Positions 1 through 6,754 of a stretch of DNA of 10,714 nt are shown here, in pieces (the first letter of the stretch is position 1; every line of letters begins with the position of its first letter). The stretch is taken from assembly GCA_007122815.1 (NCBI GenBank), contig SKSV01000076.1, positions 1-10,714 on the forward strand, written 5' to 3'. The notes below the pieces were generated by a model. It ran no database searches, was not told the origin of the DNA, and saw only the letters and a program-made list of their open reading frames with translations. Source of the stretch: Trueperaceae bacterium (GTDB lineage Bacteria > Deinococcota > Deinococci > Deinococcales > Trueperaceae). The position numbers and the translations under genes were made by a program.

Positions 1-851
1 CCTGGACCGCCGAGGAGGAACCCGGCCACCAGGACCCCAGCGAGAAGCAGCGGCATGATCTGCTTCGCGAAGGTCCAGCTCGCGTCCACCCAGAGCGCCA
101 GCTCCTCGCGCTCGAACCACTTGAGGAGCATGGCGAGGAGCCCGACGGCCAGTGCCGCGCTCAGCAACCAGCGAAGTGAGTGGAGCGTCGCCCAGGTGCC
201 TGCTTCGCCTTCGGCCGGGGCGCTGACGTTGGCGAAGACCAGGATGCCCACCATGCTCGCGAAGTAGAGGGCGTCCTGCCAGAGCGGACGGCCGCGAGCT
301 TCGTCGGGCATCACCAGCGGACCGGCGGCCTGACGGTCGGCCTCTTGCTTGCGGAAGAAGAACTGCATCAGCAGGCCGATCACGACCGCGAACGCGATGG
401 CTCCCACCGCGCGGGCGATGCCGAGCTCCGCCCCCAGCACTCGAGCGGTGAGGACTATGGCTAGGACGTTGATGGCGGGTCCCGAGTAGAGGAAGGCGGT
501 AGCTGGTCCGAGGCCCGCGCCGCGCTTGTGGATGCTCGCGAACAGTGGCAGCACGGTGCACGAGCAGACCGCCAGGATCACGCCGGAGGTGGCGGCCACC
601 GGGTAGGCGAGGGTCTTCTTGGCGGCTGGCCCGAGGTACTTCATCACCGCGCCCTGGCTCACGAAGACGCTTATCGCGCCGGCGATGAAGAAGGCCGGAA
701 CGAGGCACAGGAGCACGTGCTCTTGCGCGTACCACTTCGCCAGCGCGAGGCTGGCGCGGACGGCTTCGAAGAAGCCCTCGTCGTGGACCGGCAGGAACCA
801 GAACGCCGCGAACACGGCGAGCATCAGGGCCAGCTTTGCTCGCTCCCTCAT
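1..851 (-). CDS. DUF318-type permease (ArsP/SO_0444 superfamily), 3' end beyond the left edge
   Basis: This is a polytopic inner-membrane permease with 283 codons visible; the C-terminus lies outside the window. Hydrophobic segments are seen near residues 7-21, 45-65, 84-104, 118-138, 147-165, 193-210, 228-244 and 265-281. The clearest signature is a Cys-Ser-Cys at residues 96-98 followed by TVLPLFASIHKRGAGLGPA, typical of the DUF318 permeases, whose characterised relatives export trivalent organoarsenicals (ArsP) or are linked to Cu/Zn export. The cysteine pair could bind a thiophilic metal or metalloid; that is inference. The ArsR-family repressor directly upstream supports inducible efflux. 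I chose the ATG at 849-851 because the frame has no nearby alternative start. It has no proper Shine-Dalgarno of its own, and its ATGA overlaps the stop of a minicistron. The substrate is unknown. The family call is firm. Confidence 0.87.
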   Translation of the reverse strand, partial: MRERAKLALMLAVFAAFWFLPVHDEGFFEAVRASLALAKWYAQEHVLLCLVPAFFIAGAISVFVSQGAVMKYLGPAAKKTLAYPVAATSGVILAVCSCTVLPLFASIHKRGAGLGPATAFLYSGPAINVLAIVLTARVLGAELGIARAVGAIAFAVVIGLLMQFFFRKQEADRQAAGPLVMPDEARGRPLWQDALYFASMVGILVFANVSAPAEGEAGTWATLHSLRWLLSAALAVGLLAMLLKWFEREELALWVDASWTFAKQIMPLLLAGVLVAGFLLGGP

Positions 852-880
852 CCTGTGCGCCGTGGTGAGCGTAGGTACAT
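848..880 (-). CDS. Possible 10-residue minicistron linking arsR to the permease
   Basis: An ATG at 878-880 overlaps the arsR stop codon (TGATG on the minus strand). It opens an 11-codon frame reading MYLRSPRRTG, whose TGA overlaps the permease ATG (ATGA). A strong Shine-Dalgarno, GGAGGAG at 889-895, lies 8 nt before this ATG, while the permease ATG has none. The arrangement fits translational coupling: ribosomes loaded at the minicistron, or finishing arsR, would re-initiate on the permease. The peptide itself has no recognisable function. It could also be chance, with arsR termination alone providing coupling. Confidence 0.35.
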   Translation of the reverse strand: MYLRSPRRTG

Positions 881-1188
881 CAGGCGCGCTCCTCCAGGAG
901 TTGTGTGGTGCAGGCGAAAAAGCTCGTCACGCAGGGGGTCAGCAGGGTGTAGATCACGGTGTTCCCGTCGCGGCGGTCGCGCACGATGCCGTAGGCCCGC
1001 AGCACTGCGAGGTGCTTTGAGACGGTGGTCCGGTCCGACCCCACCAGCGCGGTCAGTTCCGCGACGGAACACTCGCCGCGGGCGAGTCTGTCGACGATCC
1101 TCAGGCGCGACTCGTTCGCCAGCGCCTTCAGCACTTGCGCTTGTTGTCTGAACGTATCTTGCGTGGGCCTATCGGCCGCCTGGACCAC
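880..1188 (-). CDS. ArsR/SmtB-family metal- or metalloid-responsive repressor
   Basis: This 102-residue protein is a winged-helix dimeric repressor, close to the usual 95-120 residues of the family. Residues 18-36 (QVLKALANESRLRIVDRLA) are the classic N-terminal helix. The DNA-recognition helix-turn-helix spans about 43-66, with TTVSKHLAVLRAYGIV, and the wing follows (DRRDGNTVIYTL). Sensor candidates are Cys40 in the helix where ArsR carries its CVC motif, and Cys86 and Cys93 near the C-terminus (PCVTSFFAC). Repressors of this family release DNA when a thiophilic ion binds. I chose the GTG at 1186-1188 because GGAGGT at 1196-1201 lies 7 nt before it; no ATG start fits the conserved region. 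It probably controls itself and the permease downstream. The exact inducer (arsenic, copper, zinc or other) cannot be read from sequence. Confidence 0.85.
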   Translation of the reverse strand: MVQAADRPTQDTFRQQAQVLKALANESRLRIVDRLARGECSVAELTALVGSDRTTVSKHLAVLRAYGIVRDRRDGNTVIYTLLTPCVTSFFACTTQLLEERA

Positions 1189-1205
1189 GGTGGACACCTC
1201 CGGCG

Positions 1206-1222
1206 ACACACCTCCAGTGTGT
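1206..1222. promoter_or_regulatory. Candidate ArsR operator (inverted repeat ACACAC-N5-GTGTGT)
   Basis: A perfect 6-bp inverted repeat with a 5-bp spacer lies 18-34 nt before the arsR start. A second symmetric element, TGGCCA-CA-TGGCCA at 1230-1243, sits just upstream. ArsR-family repressors commonly bind dyads overlapping their own promoter, so these are the natural candidates for autoregulation. A possible promoter (TTGGCC, 17 nt, CACACT on the minus strand, ending in the dyad) matches consensus only weakly. Binding is inferred from position and symmetry. Confidence 0.4.
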
Positions 1223-1250
1223 GGCAAGGTGGCCACATGGCCAAGTGACG

Positions 1251-2537
1251 TTAGTCCTCGGCGCTCACTCCCGAAGCCGCGACCGAACTCAGCTCGGCCC
1301 TGCCACGCAACAGCGCCAAGTCGGCGCCGCTGGGCCTCTGGAACGTGCGCAGCCCGAACTCCGGAACGATCGCCAACAGGTGGTCGAAGACCTCCGACTG
1401 GATGTGCTCGTACACGGTCCAGCGAGTATCGGCCACGAAGACGTACACCTCGAGAGGCAGACCCGCCGGTGTCGGGTCCAGCTGCCTGACCATGAAGACC
1501 ATGTCGTCCCGTATGTCGCTGCGGTTGTGCAAGTAGCCCTTGATGTAGGCGCGGAAGGTGCCCAGGTTCGTCAGCCGCCGCGCGTTCACCGGGTTGCCGA
1601 TCGACTCGGGATGCTCCTCGGCCCAAGTCTCCAGCTCCCGCTGCTTCGCTTCCAGGTAGGGCCTCAGCAGATGGAAGCGCTTCAGGTCCTCCACCTCGCG
1701 AGGCTCGAGGAAGCGGATGGAGCTCATGTCGAGCAAGATCGGCCGCTTCATACGCCGCCCGCCCGATGCCTGCATGCCACGCCAGTTCTTGAAGCTGTGC
1801 TCCAGGAAGCGGTGGGTGGGGATCACGGTGAAGGTACGGTCCCAGTTCTGCACCGTGACGGTGTTCAGCGCTATGTCGATCACGTCACCGTCGGCGTTGA
1901 ACTGCGGCATCTCGATCCAGTCGCCGACCCGGATCAGGTCGTTGCCGGTCAGCTGGATGCCAGCCACCAGGCTGAGCAAGGTGTCGCGGAAGACCAGCAG
2001 CAGCACCGCCGAAGCGGCACCCAGACCGCCCAGGATCAGGAGCGGATCGCGGCCGATCAGCGTGGCCACCACGACGATGACCACCAGGATGTAGACGATC
2101 AGCACGAGCGCCTGCAGGTAACCCTTGATCGGGCGGTTGGCCGCGTTCGGGGTCTTGGCGTAGACGTCTCCGATAGCTGCCAGGAACGACCCGATTGCCC
2201 CCGCTATCACCACCAGCATGCCGGCCGCGATCAGGCGTTGTGCCATCGCTGTGACGCCTTCGGTCAACAGCGGCATCGAGGGCAATCCGGCGCGGATTAT
2301 CAGCAGCGGCACGGCCCACGCCAAGCGCCTGAAGAACTTCCGCTCGTGAAGCGCCTCGTCCCAGCTGAAGCGGGTGCGGCGCCCGACCTGAGCGAGCAAC
2401 CCGACCAGGTAACGGCGCGTCAGCGCGAACGCTGCCCACGCCACCAGCAGCAGCAACGCGCCGATCAGCACGGTCGCCAAGAGCGGCTGAGCCGCAACCC
2501 AACCGTCCAGAGCGGCGCGCCAACCCTCAGGAGTCAC
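1251..2537 (-). CDS. MscS-family mechanosensitive channel, YbdG (MscM)-like
   Basis: This 428-residue membrane channel should open under membrane tension and protect against hypo-osmotic shock. Hydrophobic helices lie near residues 18-40, 70-86, 100-123 and 138-161. The Gly/Ala-rich pore helix typical of MscS is at about 166-197 (LGGLGAASAVLLLVFRDTLL). The cytoplasmic beta domain follows (GDWIEMPQFNADGDVIDI, then NWDRTFTVIPTHRFLEHSFKNW). The stretch SFKNWRGMQASGGRRMKRP and the long soluble C-terminal part are typical of the YbdG branch, and E. coli YbdG is of similar length (415 residues). I chose the GTG at 2535-2537 because GGAAGG at 2544-2549 precedes it by 6 nt. An ATG at 2604-2606 is possible but lacks a ribosome site and would run into the divergent gene. 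It may be co-transcribed with arsR, 62 bp downstream, but a functional link is not evident. Confidence 0.88.
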   Translation of the reverse strand: MTPEGWRAALDGWVAAQPLLATVLIGALLLLVAWAAFALTRRYLVGLLAQVGRRTRFSWDEALHERKFFRRLAWAVPLLIIRAGLPSMPLLTEGVTAMAQRLIAAGMLVVIAGAIGSFLAAIGDVYAKTPNAANRPIKGYLQALVLIVYILVVIVVVATLIGRDPLLILGGLGAASAVLLLVFRDTLLSLVAGIQLTGNDLIRVGDWIEMPQFNADGDVIDIALNTVTVQNWDRTFTVIPTHRFLEHSFKNWRGMQASGGRRMKRPILLDMSSIRFLEPREVEDLKRFHLLRPYLEAKQRELETWAEEHPESIGNPVNARRLTNLGTFRAYIKGYLHNRSDIRDDMVFMVRQLDPTPAGLPLEVYVFVADTRWTVYEHIQSEVFDHLLAIVPEFGLRTFQRPSGADLALLRGRAELSSVAASGVSAED

Positions 2538-2604
2538 AAGCGGCCTTCCGCAGTCACGGCCTTTCAGGTTAACGCCTGCCGGCGTCAGCGTGCCATCATC
2601 GGGC
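2538..2604. promoter_or_regulatory. Divergent intergenic region between the channel and oxidoreductase genes
   Basis: This is the only divergent gap in the window, so promoters for both arms should lie in or near it. It holds the Shine-Dalgarno of the channel gene (2544-2549), a GTTAAC palindrome (2568-2573) and a small inverted repeat ACGCC-TGCC-GGCGT (2572-2585) that could be an operator. I could not find convincing -35/-10 boxes on either strand. Confidence 0.35.
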
Positions 2605-3738
2605 ATGCCCACACGCTTCGTGGCACGACCGCCGGCCACCGACTCCGACCCGCTGGAGGCCAGCGGCCCGACGCTCCGATGGGGCGTGGTGGCCACCGGA
2701 GGGATCGCTCGCCGCGTCACGGGTGAGCTCACGCAGCTCGCCGACGCGCGGCTGCAGGCCGTCAGCTCCCGTGACGCCGAACGTGCCAGCAGCTTCGCCA
2801 GCGAGTACGGTGCGGCGCGCTCCTACGGGGACGAGGGCGGAGTACCGGGCTACCTGCGCCTCAGCGAAGACCCTGACGTGCAGGTCGTCTACGTTGCGAC
2901 ACCCCACGCGCACCACCACCTCGTCACCAGCGCCTTGCTCGAGGCGGGCAAGCACGTGTTGGTCGAGAAGGCGTTCGCCATCAACGCTCCTGAGGCCGAG
3001 CACTTGGTAGCCCTAGCGCGCGAGCGCGGAGTCTTCCTCATGGAGGCCGTATGGACCCGCTTCCTGCCCGTCTACCAGCGCGCGCTCGACGCCATCGAGT
3101 CAGGTGAGCTAGGCCTGGTGCGCTGGGTCCAAGCCGACATGGGTTTCCTGGCACCCTACGATCCGCGCTCGCGGCTGTGGGCGCCGGAGCACGGCGGTGG
3201 CGCGCTGCTCGACCTGAGCGTGTACCCCTTCAGCTGGACCGTCGGGGCGTTGGGTCTGCCGCGAAGCGTCTCCGCCCGCGGCGTGCTCAACGAGCTAGGC
3301 GTGGACGAGATCAACGCTCTCACGTTCGAGCACGAGGGCGGCTCGCTCTCGCAGCTGACCTCGACGCTCGCTTCCCAAGCACCGAGAGCGCTGACCATCG
3401 CAGGCACCGAGGCGAGCCTGCGCACGAGCGGTTCGCTGACGCGCCCCGACGGGTTCTGGATCGAGCGCGGCGAGGAGACCCGTGAGGAGCGCTTCGATCA
3501 CGGGCCAGTGCCTTACGCGTTCATGCTCCGTGAGGTCACGCGCTGCGTGCAGCAAGGACTCACCGAGAGCCCCACCATGCCGCTCTCCCACACCCTCGCG
3601 ATGATGCACCTCTTCGACGACGCGCGCGCGCAGATGGGCGTGCGCTACCCCAACGACGAGCGTTGGGGAGCGCTCAGCGGGCGCGGGCCCGGCCCGCGAA
3701 CGCACGTCGCGGCACGTGACGCGGCCGAGCAGGGTTAG
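2605..3738 (+). CDS. Gfo/Idh/MocA-family NAD(P)-dependent oxidoreductase, dihydrodiol dehydrogenase-like
   Basis: This 377-residue soluble dehydrogenase has the two-domain Gfo/Idh/MocA layout. The N-terminal Rossmann fold begins at about residue 25 (RWGVVATGGIARRV), and the nucleotide-domain strand VQVVYVATPHAHHH covers about 93-105. The hinge motif is EKAFA (121-125), where the more usual EKP has Ala for Pro. It is followed by FLMEAVWTRFLPVY (144-157), typical of the trans-1,2-dihydrobenzene-1,2-diol dehydrogenase-like and sugar-dehydrogenase subgroup. The C-terminal domain carries GGGALLDLSVYP (197-208). The last 20 or so residues are a Gly/Arg/Ala-rich tail unlikely to be part of the fold. 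The substrate is unknown; it could be a sugar, inositol or diol. I used ATG 2605; the GTG at 2590 is in frame but offers no better ribosome site. The hydrolase gene starts 9 bp after its stop, so the two are probably co-transcribed. Confidence 0.85.
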   Translation: MPTRFVARPPATDSDPLEASGPTLRWGVVATGGIARRVTGELTQLADARLQAVSSRDAERASSFASEYGAARSYGDEGGVPGYLRLSEDPDVQVVYVATPHAHHHLVTSALLEAGKHVLVEKAFAINAPEAEHLVALARERGVFLMEAVWTRFLPVYQRALDAIESGELGLVRWVQADMGFLAPYDPRSRLWAPEHGGGALLDLSVYPFSWTVGALGLPRSVSARGVLNELGVDEINALTFEHEGGSLSQLTSTLASQAPRALTIAGTEASLRTSGSLTRPDGFWIERGEETREERFDHGPVPYAFMLREVTRCVQQGLTESPTMPLSHTLAMMHLFDDARAQMGVRYPNDERWGALSGRGPGPRTHVAARDAAEQG

Positions 3739-3747
3739 GGGTTCGCC

Positions 3748-4797
3748 GTGGAGCTGCACCTCGCAGCGGTCCAGGTCGCCTGGTCGCCAGCGATGTACGC
3801 CAGCCCGCAGGCCTTCCGCGAAAGGGTCATGGCGCTCGCTGAGGAAGCGGTGGCCGGAGCGGGCGAGTGTGCGCGCCTGATCGCCTACCCAGAACTCGTC
3901 GGGCTGCCGCTGCTGCTGACCGCCTCGGGCGACCCTCGGGCCCTCGAAGCGCCCACCTTCGCCTCCGCTCTCGCGCGGCTAGCCCCGGCGCACGCCGGAC
4001 GCTGGTTGCGTGCCGCCTGGCGCTCACGCCGCTTCGGCCCGGCGGCGGTGTACGGCAGCTACGCGGTCGACGCCTACCGGATCTGGTTCGACACCTTCGC
4101 GGCCACTGCGCGCGCCACGAACAGCGTAGTGGTGGCTGGGAGCGCCTTCCTCCCCGACGTGGACGAGGAACCCAGCCTCGGGTGGCACGTGCGCGACTGG
4201 CGCGTGAACAACGCCGCGCTCACCATCGCGCCGAACGGCAAGCTACTCGCGCGCACCGCGAAGGTCCACCTGACGCGCGGCTCGGAGAGCCGCGCCGGGC
4301 TACACCGCGGCCGCCTCGAGGACCTGAGAGTCGCGCGCACATCGGCCGGCCGCGTCGGCGTAGCGGTCTGCCTCGACGGCTTCCACGAGCGGGTGCTCTC
4401 CACGTTCGACGCTCTGGGGGCACAAGTCGTGGTGCAGCCATCGGCCAACGACGCCCCATGGGAGCGGCCCTGGCCTCCTGACCCACGGCGCAGCGAGGGC
4501 GACGCCTGGCTCGGCGAAGGCCTGCAGCGACGCATCCAGGGCCGTGCTTCGCTTCGTTACGCCGTCAACCCGATGCTGGTCGGCGACGCTTTCGGGCTGG
4601 CGCCGCGAGGGCGCTCGAGCATCGCCGCGAACCTCGCACTGGACGCTGCCCCGGCCGAGCCACAGCAGCGCGAGGCGAAGGTCGCACCAGATGAGATGAG
4701 GACCTGGCCCGGCCTGCTGGCACTCGCGAGCGACGCCGAGCGGGAGCAGGTGGTGAAAGCTCGCGTTCGGCATCCAAACGCGCCCGGCGCCGGCTGA
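3748..4797 (+). CDS. Nitrilase-superfamily carbon-nitrogen hydrolase
   Basis: This is a 349-residue cytoplasmic hydrolase. The Glu-Lys-Cys catalytic triad of the superfamily is visible: Glu49 in AYPELVG, Lys172 in RTAKVHLT and Cys208 in VAVCLDGFHE. The N-terminus (LHLAAVQVAWSP) and the strand-rich VVVAGSAFLP (127-136) fit the alpha-beta-beta-alpha sandwich. Members cleave C-N bonds of nitriles, amides or carbamoyl groups. The segment between Glu49 and Lys172 is longer than usual, with an Arg/Trp-rich stretch around 86-115, and about 50 residues follow the core, so this is not one of the well-known short omega-amidase forms. The GTG start is preceded by AGGGG with 6 nt spacing. The neighbouring oxidoreductase may act on a related compound, but no pathway can be named. 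Confidence 0.82.
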   Translation: MELHLAAVQVAWSPAMYASPQAFRERVMALAEEAVAGAGECARLIAYPELVGLPLLLTASGDPRALEAPTFASALARLAPAHAGRWLRAAWRSRRFGPAAVYGSYAVDAYRIWFDTFAATARATNSVVVAGSAFLPDVDEEPSLGWHVRDWRVNNAALTIAPNGKLLARTAKVHLTRGSESRAGLHRGRLEDLRVARTSAGRVGVAVCLDGFHERVLSTFDALGAQVVVQPSANDAPWERPWPPDPRRSEGDAWLGEGLQRRIQGRASLRYAVNPMLVGDAFGLAPRGRSSIAANLALDAAPAEPQQREAKVAPDEMRTWPGLLALASDAEREQVVKARVRHPNAPGAG

Positions 4798-4884
4798 GAC
4801 TGGCGCTACCGGTCGGCCCGAGCGTGGGCGACGAGCACCAGCCCTGCGCGGAAGCAGGCTGGATGCACTCGTCGAGGTAGCATG
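4798..4884 (+). promoter_or_regulatory. Short intergenic region before the PATAN gene
   Basis: These 87 bases separate the hydrolase from the PATAN protein and are the largest gap between 3748 and 10266, so a promoter for the downstream unit may lie here. The Shine-Dalgarno GAGGT (4874-4878) lies 6 nt before ATG 4885 and only 3 nt before ATG 4882. A small hairpin (CCTGC-GCGGAA-GCAGG, 4843-4858) is present but has no following T-run. I see no good -35/-10 pair. Confidence 0.25.
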
Positions 4885-5700
4885 ATGGGCGTGACCGGCA
4901 CGCTCGGGCTGTTCTCCTTGGTCGATCTCTTCCAGCTCCTCTCCGGCGCCATGCGGACGGGTCGACTGGCTGTGCAGCACCCGGTCGTGCCAGCGCGCGT
5001 CTACTTCGAGCGCGGTCGCATCACCCACGCCGAGTTCGGTGACCTCGAAGGTGAGGAGGCCGTCTACGCCCTCTTCGAGGACGAGCGCGGCACCTTCGAG
5101 TTCGTAGTCGGCCTGCCAGCCCCCCGTCGCAGCGTCGGCAGCGCCACCGAGAACCTCGTTCTGGAAGCGCTGAGGCGCCTCGACGAGCTGCGTCGCGACC
5201 AGCCGTCGGGCGGTCCAGAGGTGTCCCGAGACGCCGTCGCCTTCGTCCCCGCCGACTCCCCGGGCGACCTACCCTTCGGCGAGGACGAGCGGCGCGTGCT
5301 CGCGGCCGTCAACGGACAGCGCAGCGTCGCTCGGTTGGCCGAGACGCTAGACCTCCCGCTCGCTCAGGTCCAGCGCGTGGTGAAGCGGCTCGTGGAAGTG
5401 GGATCGCTCCAGCTCCGCTCCAGGCGGCCCCGCACGGCGCAGCTCGTGGTGCGCATGGCGCGCACCGGGGTGCCGAGCGGATCCCTCGGGCTCGACGAGG
5501 GCATAGTGCACAACTGGTCGAAGGTCCTGGGCGAGACGGTGGCGGAGGTGGCCGTGAGACGACCGGACGGCAGCGCGTTCGTCGCTCCTGTCACGACCCT
5601 ACCCGGGGGCGGCCCGTACCTGCTGGCGCGGCCAGACACCCTGCTGCGGGTCGACCTGGGCGTCGACGATACCGTCCTAGTGAAGCCCTTCGAGGGCTGA
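4885..5700 (+). CDS. PATAN (DUF4388)-winged-helix protein
   Basis: This 271-residue protein has three parts. Residues 1-105 are a PATAN/DUF4388 domain, recognisable from GTLGLFSLVDLFQLLS near the N-terminus, then TGRLAV, VYFERGRITHAEFGDLEGEEAVYALF and a helix ENLVLEALRRLDEL. Residues 130-178 look like a winged helix (EDERRVLAAVNGQRSVARLAETLDLPLAQVQRVVKRLVEVGSLQL). Residues 185-271 are a strand-rich domain I cannot name, ending in LLRVDLGVDDTVLVKP. PATAN proteins are common in Deinococcota, myxobacteria and cyanobacteria and act in protein-protein signalling, for example in motility or response-regulator circuits; a regulatory role here is inference. ATG 4885 was preferred over ATG 4882 from the spacing to GAGGT. 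TrmB follows 4 bp after the stop, so the two are probably translated from one message. Confidence 0.75.
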   Translation: MGVTGTLGLFSLVDLFQLLSGAMRTGRLAVQHPVVPARVYFERGRITHAEFGDLEGEEAVYALFEDERGTFEFVVGLPAPRRSVGSATENLVLEALRRLDELRRDQPSGGPEVSRDAVAFVPADSPGDLPFGEDERRVLAAVNGQRSVARLAETLDLPLAQVQRVVKRLVEVGSLQLRSRRPRTAQLVVRMARTGVPSGSLGLDEGIVHNWSKVLGETVAEVAVRRPDGSAFVAPVTTLPGGGPYLLARPDTLLRVDLGVDDTVLVKPFEG

Positions 5701-5704
5701 GGGC

Positions 5705-6754
5705 GTGAACGTGAAGGGATCGACACATGCGCTCGACGCGGAGCTTCGCGAGGACCTCCGGGCCCCCGACCTGCTCGCGCCTGAGTCGGAGGGAGTGCTC
5801 ATCGCTTGGCGGCGCGCCCCGTTCCCGGTCGACTGGGAGCGAGCGTTCGGGCGCCTGGCGCCGCTGCACCTCGAGGTCGGCTTCGGAGATGGTCGCTTCA
5901 CCGTGAGACGCGCGCTGCAGGAGCCCGGCGAGGACCACGTCGGGCTCGAGGTCTCGAACGTCTCCGTTCAGCGCGCGCTGGCGCGCGTCAGGCGGGAGGG
6001 TGTCGGGAACGTGCGGCTTGTCAAGGTTGGTGCCGGGTACGCGCTGAGGCAGCTCTTCGCCCCGCGGAGCTTGCACAGCGTGACCGTGAACTTCCCCGAC
6101 CCCTGGCCGAAGGAGAGGCACGCCCGGCACAGGCTCCTCAAGCGCGAGTTCTTCGACCTCGCGGCGTCGCGCCTCGCGCCCGGCGGCGAGGTTCGCCTGG
6201 CCACGGACCATCACGAGTACCTCGCTTTCGCCAGCTCCGAAGCGCGCGAGAGCGGACGCTACGCGATCGAAGCGCTCGAGCCACCCGCCGCCGTGCTCGA
6301 GACCAAGTACGCCCTGAAGTGGCGCGAGCAGGGTAAGACGTTGCACTATCAGGTGTTCCGCCTGGAGCGCCCGAGCGACACCCACCCCGAGCATCTGGAG
6401 CGACCCGAACTGATGCCACACGCCTTCCTGAACGGGACCTTTCCGCCTGCGAGCGCCGTCGCGCGCGACGCCAAGCGCGTCCACGCCTATGCTGGTGCCC
6501 ACGTGATAGTCCACGAGGGCGCCCAAGCGCTGGGAGACGCTGAGCGCTGGCTCTTCCGCGTGACCGTCGACGAGAGCGAGCTGACCCAGCAGGTGCTGGT
6601 GATCGCGCAGCGCCGCGGGGATGGCGAGGTCATCGTGCGCCTCGAGCGCTTCGGCGACCCGCTCATCACCGCGGCGGTCCGCGGCGCCGTTCACGCCGTG
6701 GTCGAGTGGCTGATCGAGCACGCCGGGTTCCGCCTGAAGGAGCGCAACTACTGA
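5705..6754 (+). CDS. trmB: tRNA (guanine-N7-)-methyltransferase with C-terminal extension
   Basis: TrmB uses S-adenosylmethionine to make 7-methylguanosine at position 46 in the tRNA variable loop. The class I methyltransferase motif I is HLEVGFGDGRF (55-65) and motif II is VGLEVSNVSVQRAL (79-92). The diagnostic family signature NFPDPWPKERHARHRL spans 129-144, followed by the late motif LATDHHEYLAF (165-175). The catalytic core ends near residue 215. A further 130 or so residues (MPHAFLNGTFPP onward) form an extra domain absent from E. coli TrmB (239 residues); from memory, similarly long TrmB proteins occur in Thermus and Deinococcus. The GTG at 5705 has GAGGG (5692-5696) 8 nt upstream inside the previous gene; GTG 5711 is an alternative with GAGGG at 5699-5703. 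The 3' end carries the Shine-Dalgarno of pgeF. Confidence 0.93.
   Translation: MNVKGSTHALDAELREDLRAPDLLAPESEGVLIAWRRAPFPVDWERAFGRLAPLHLEVGFGDGRFTVRRALQEPGEDHVGLEVSNVSVQRALARVRREGVGNVRLVKVGAGYALRQLFAPRSLHSVTVNFPDPWPKERHARHRLLKREFFDLAASRLAPGGEVRLATDHHEYLAFASSEARESGRYAIEALEPPAAVLETKYALKWREQGKTLHYQVFRLERPSDTHPEHLERPELMPHAFLNGTFPPASAVARDAKRVHAYAGAHVIVHEGAQALGDAERWLFRVTVDESELTQQVLVIAQRRGDGEVIVRLERFGDPLITAAVRGAVHAVVEWLIEHAGFRLKERNY
6737..6742 (+). promoter_or_regulatory. Shine-Dalgarno AAGGAG deciding the pgeF start
   Basis: This purine-rich site lies within the last codons of trmB and is followed 8 nt later by CTG 6751. No ATG, GTG or TTG in the pgeF frame lies at a workable distance downstream, so the site argues for initiation at CTG with coupling to trmB termination. 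Confidence 0.5.

Noticed and set aside
1221..2726. Long plus-strand open frame opposite the mechanosensitive channel gene
   Set aside because: It is antisense to a well-supported conserved membrane protein, has low-complexity His/Gln/Arg-rich content and no recognisable domain. High GC at third codon positions explains long antisense frames here.
4843..4858. Hairpin CCTGC-GCGGAA-GCAGG after the nitrilase gene as a possible terminator
   Set aside because: The stem is only 5 bp and no T-run follows, so it does not meet the usual pattern of an intrinsic terminator.
5591..6721. Long minus-strand open frame opposite trmB
   Set aside because: It lies over the conserved TrmB reading frame, matches no family I know, and is the expected GC-driven shadow.
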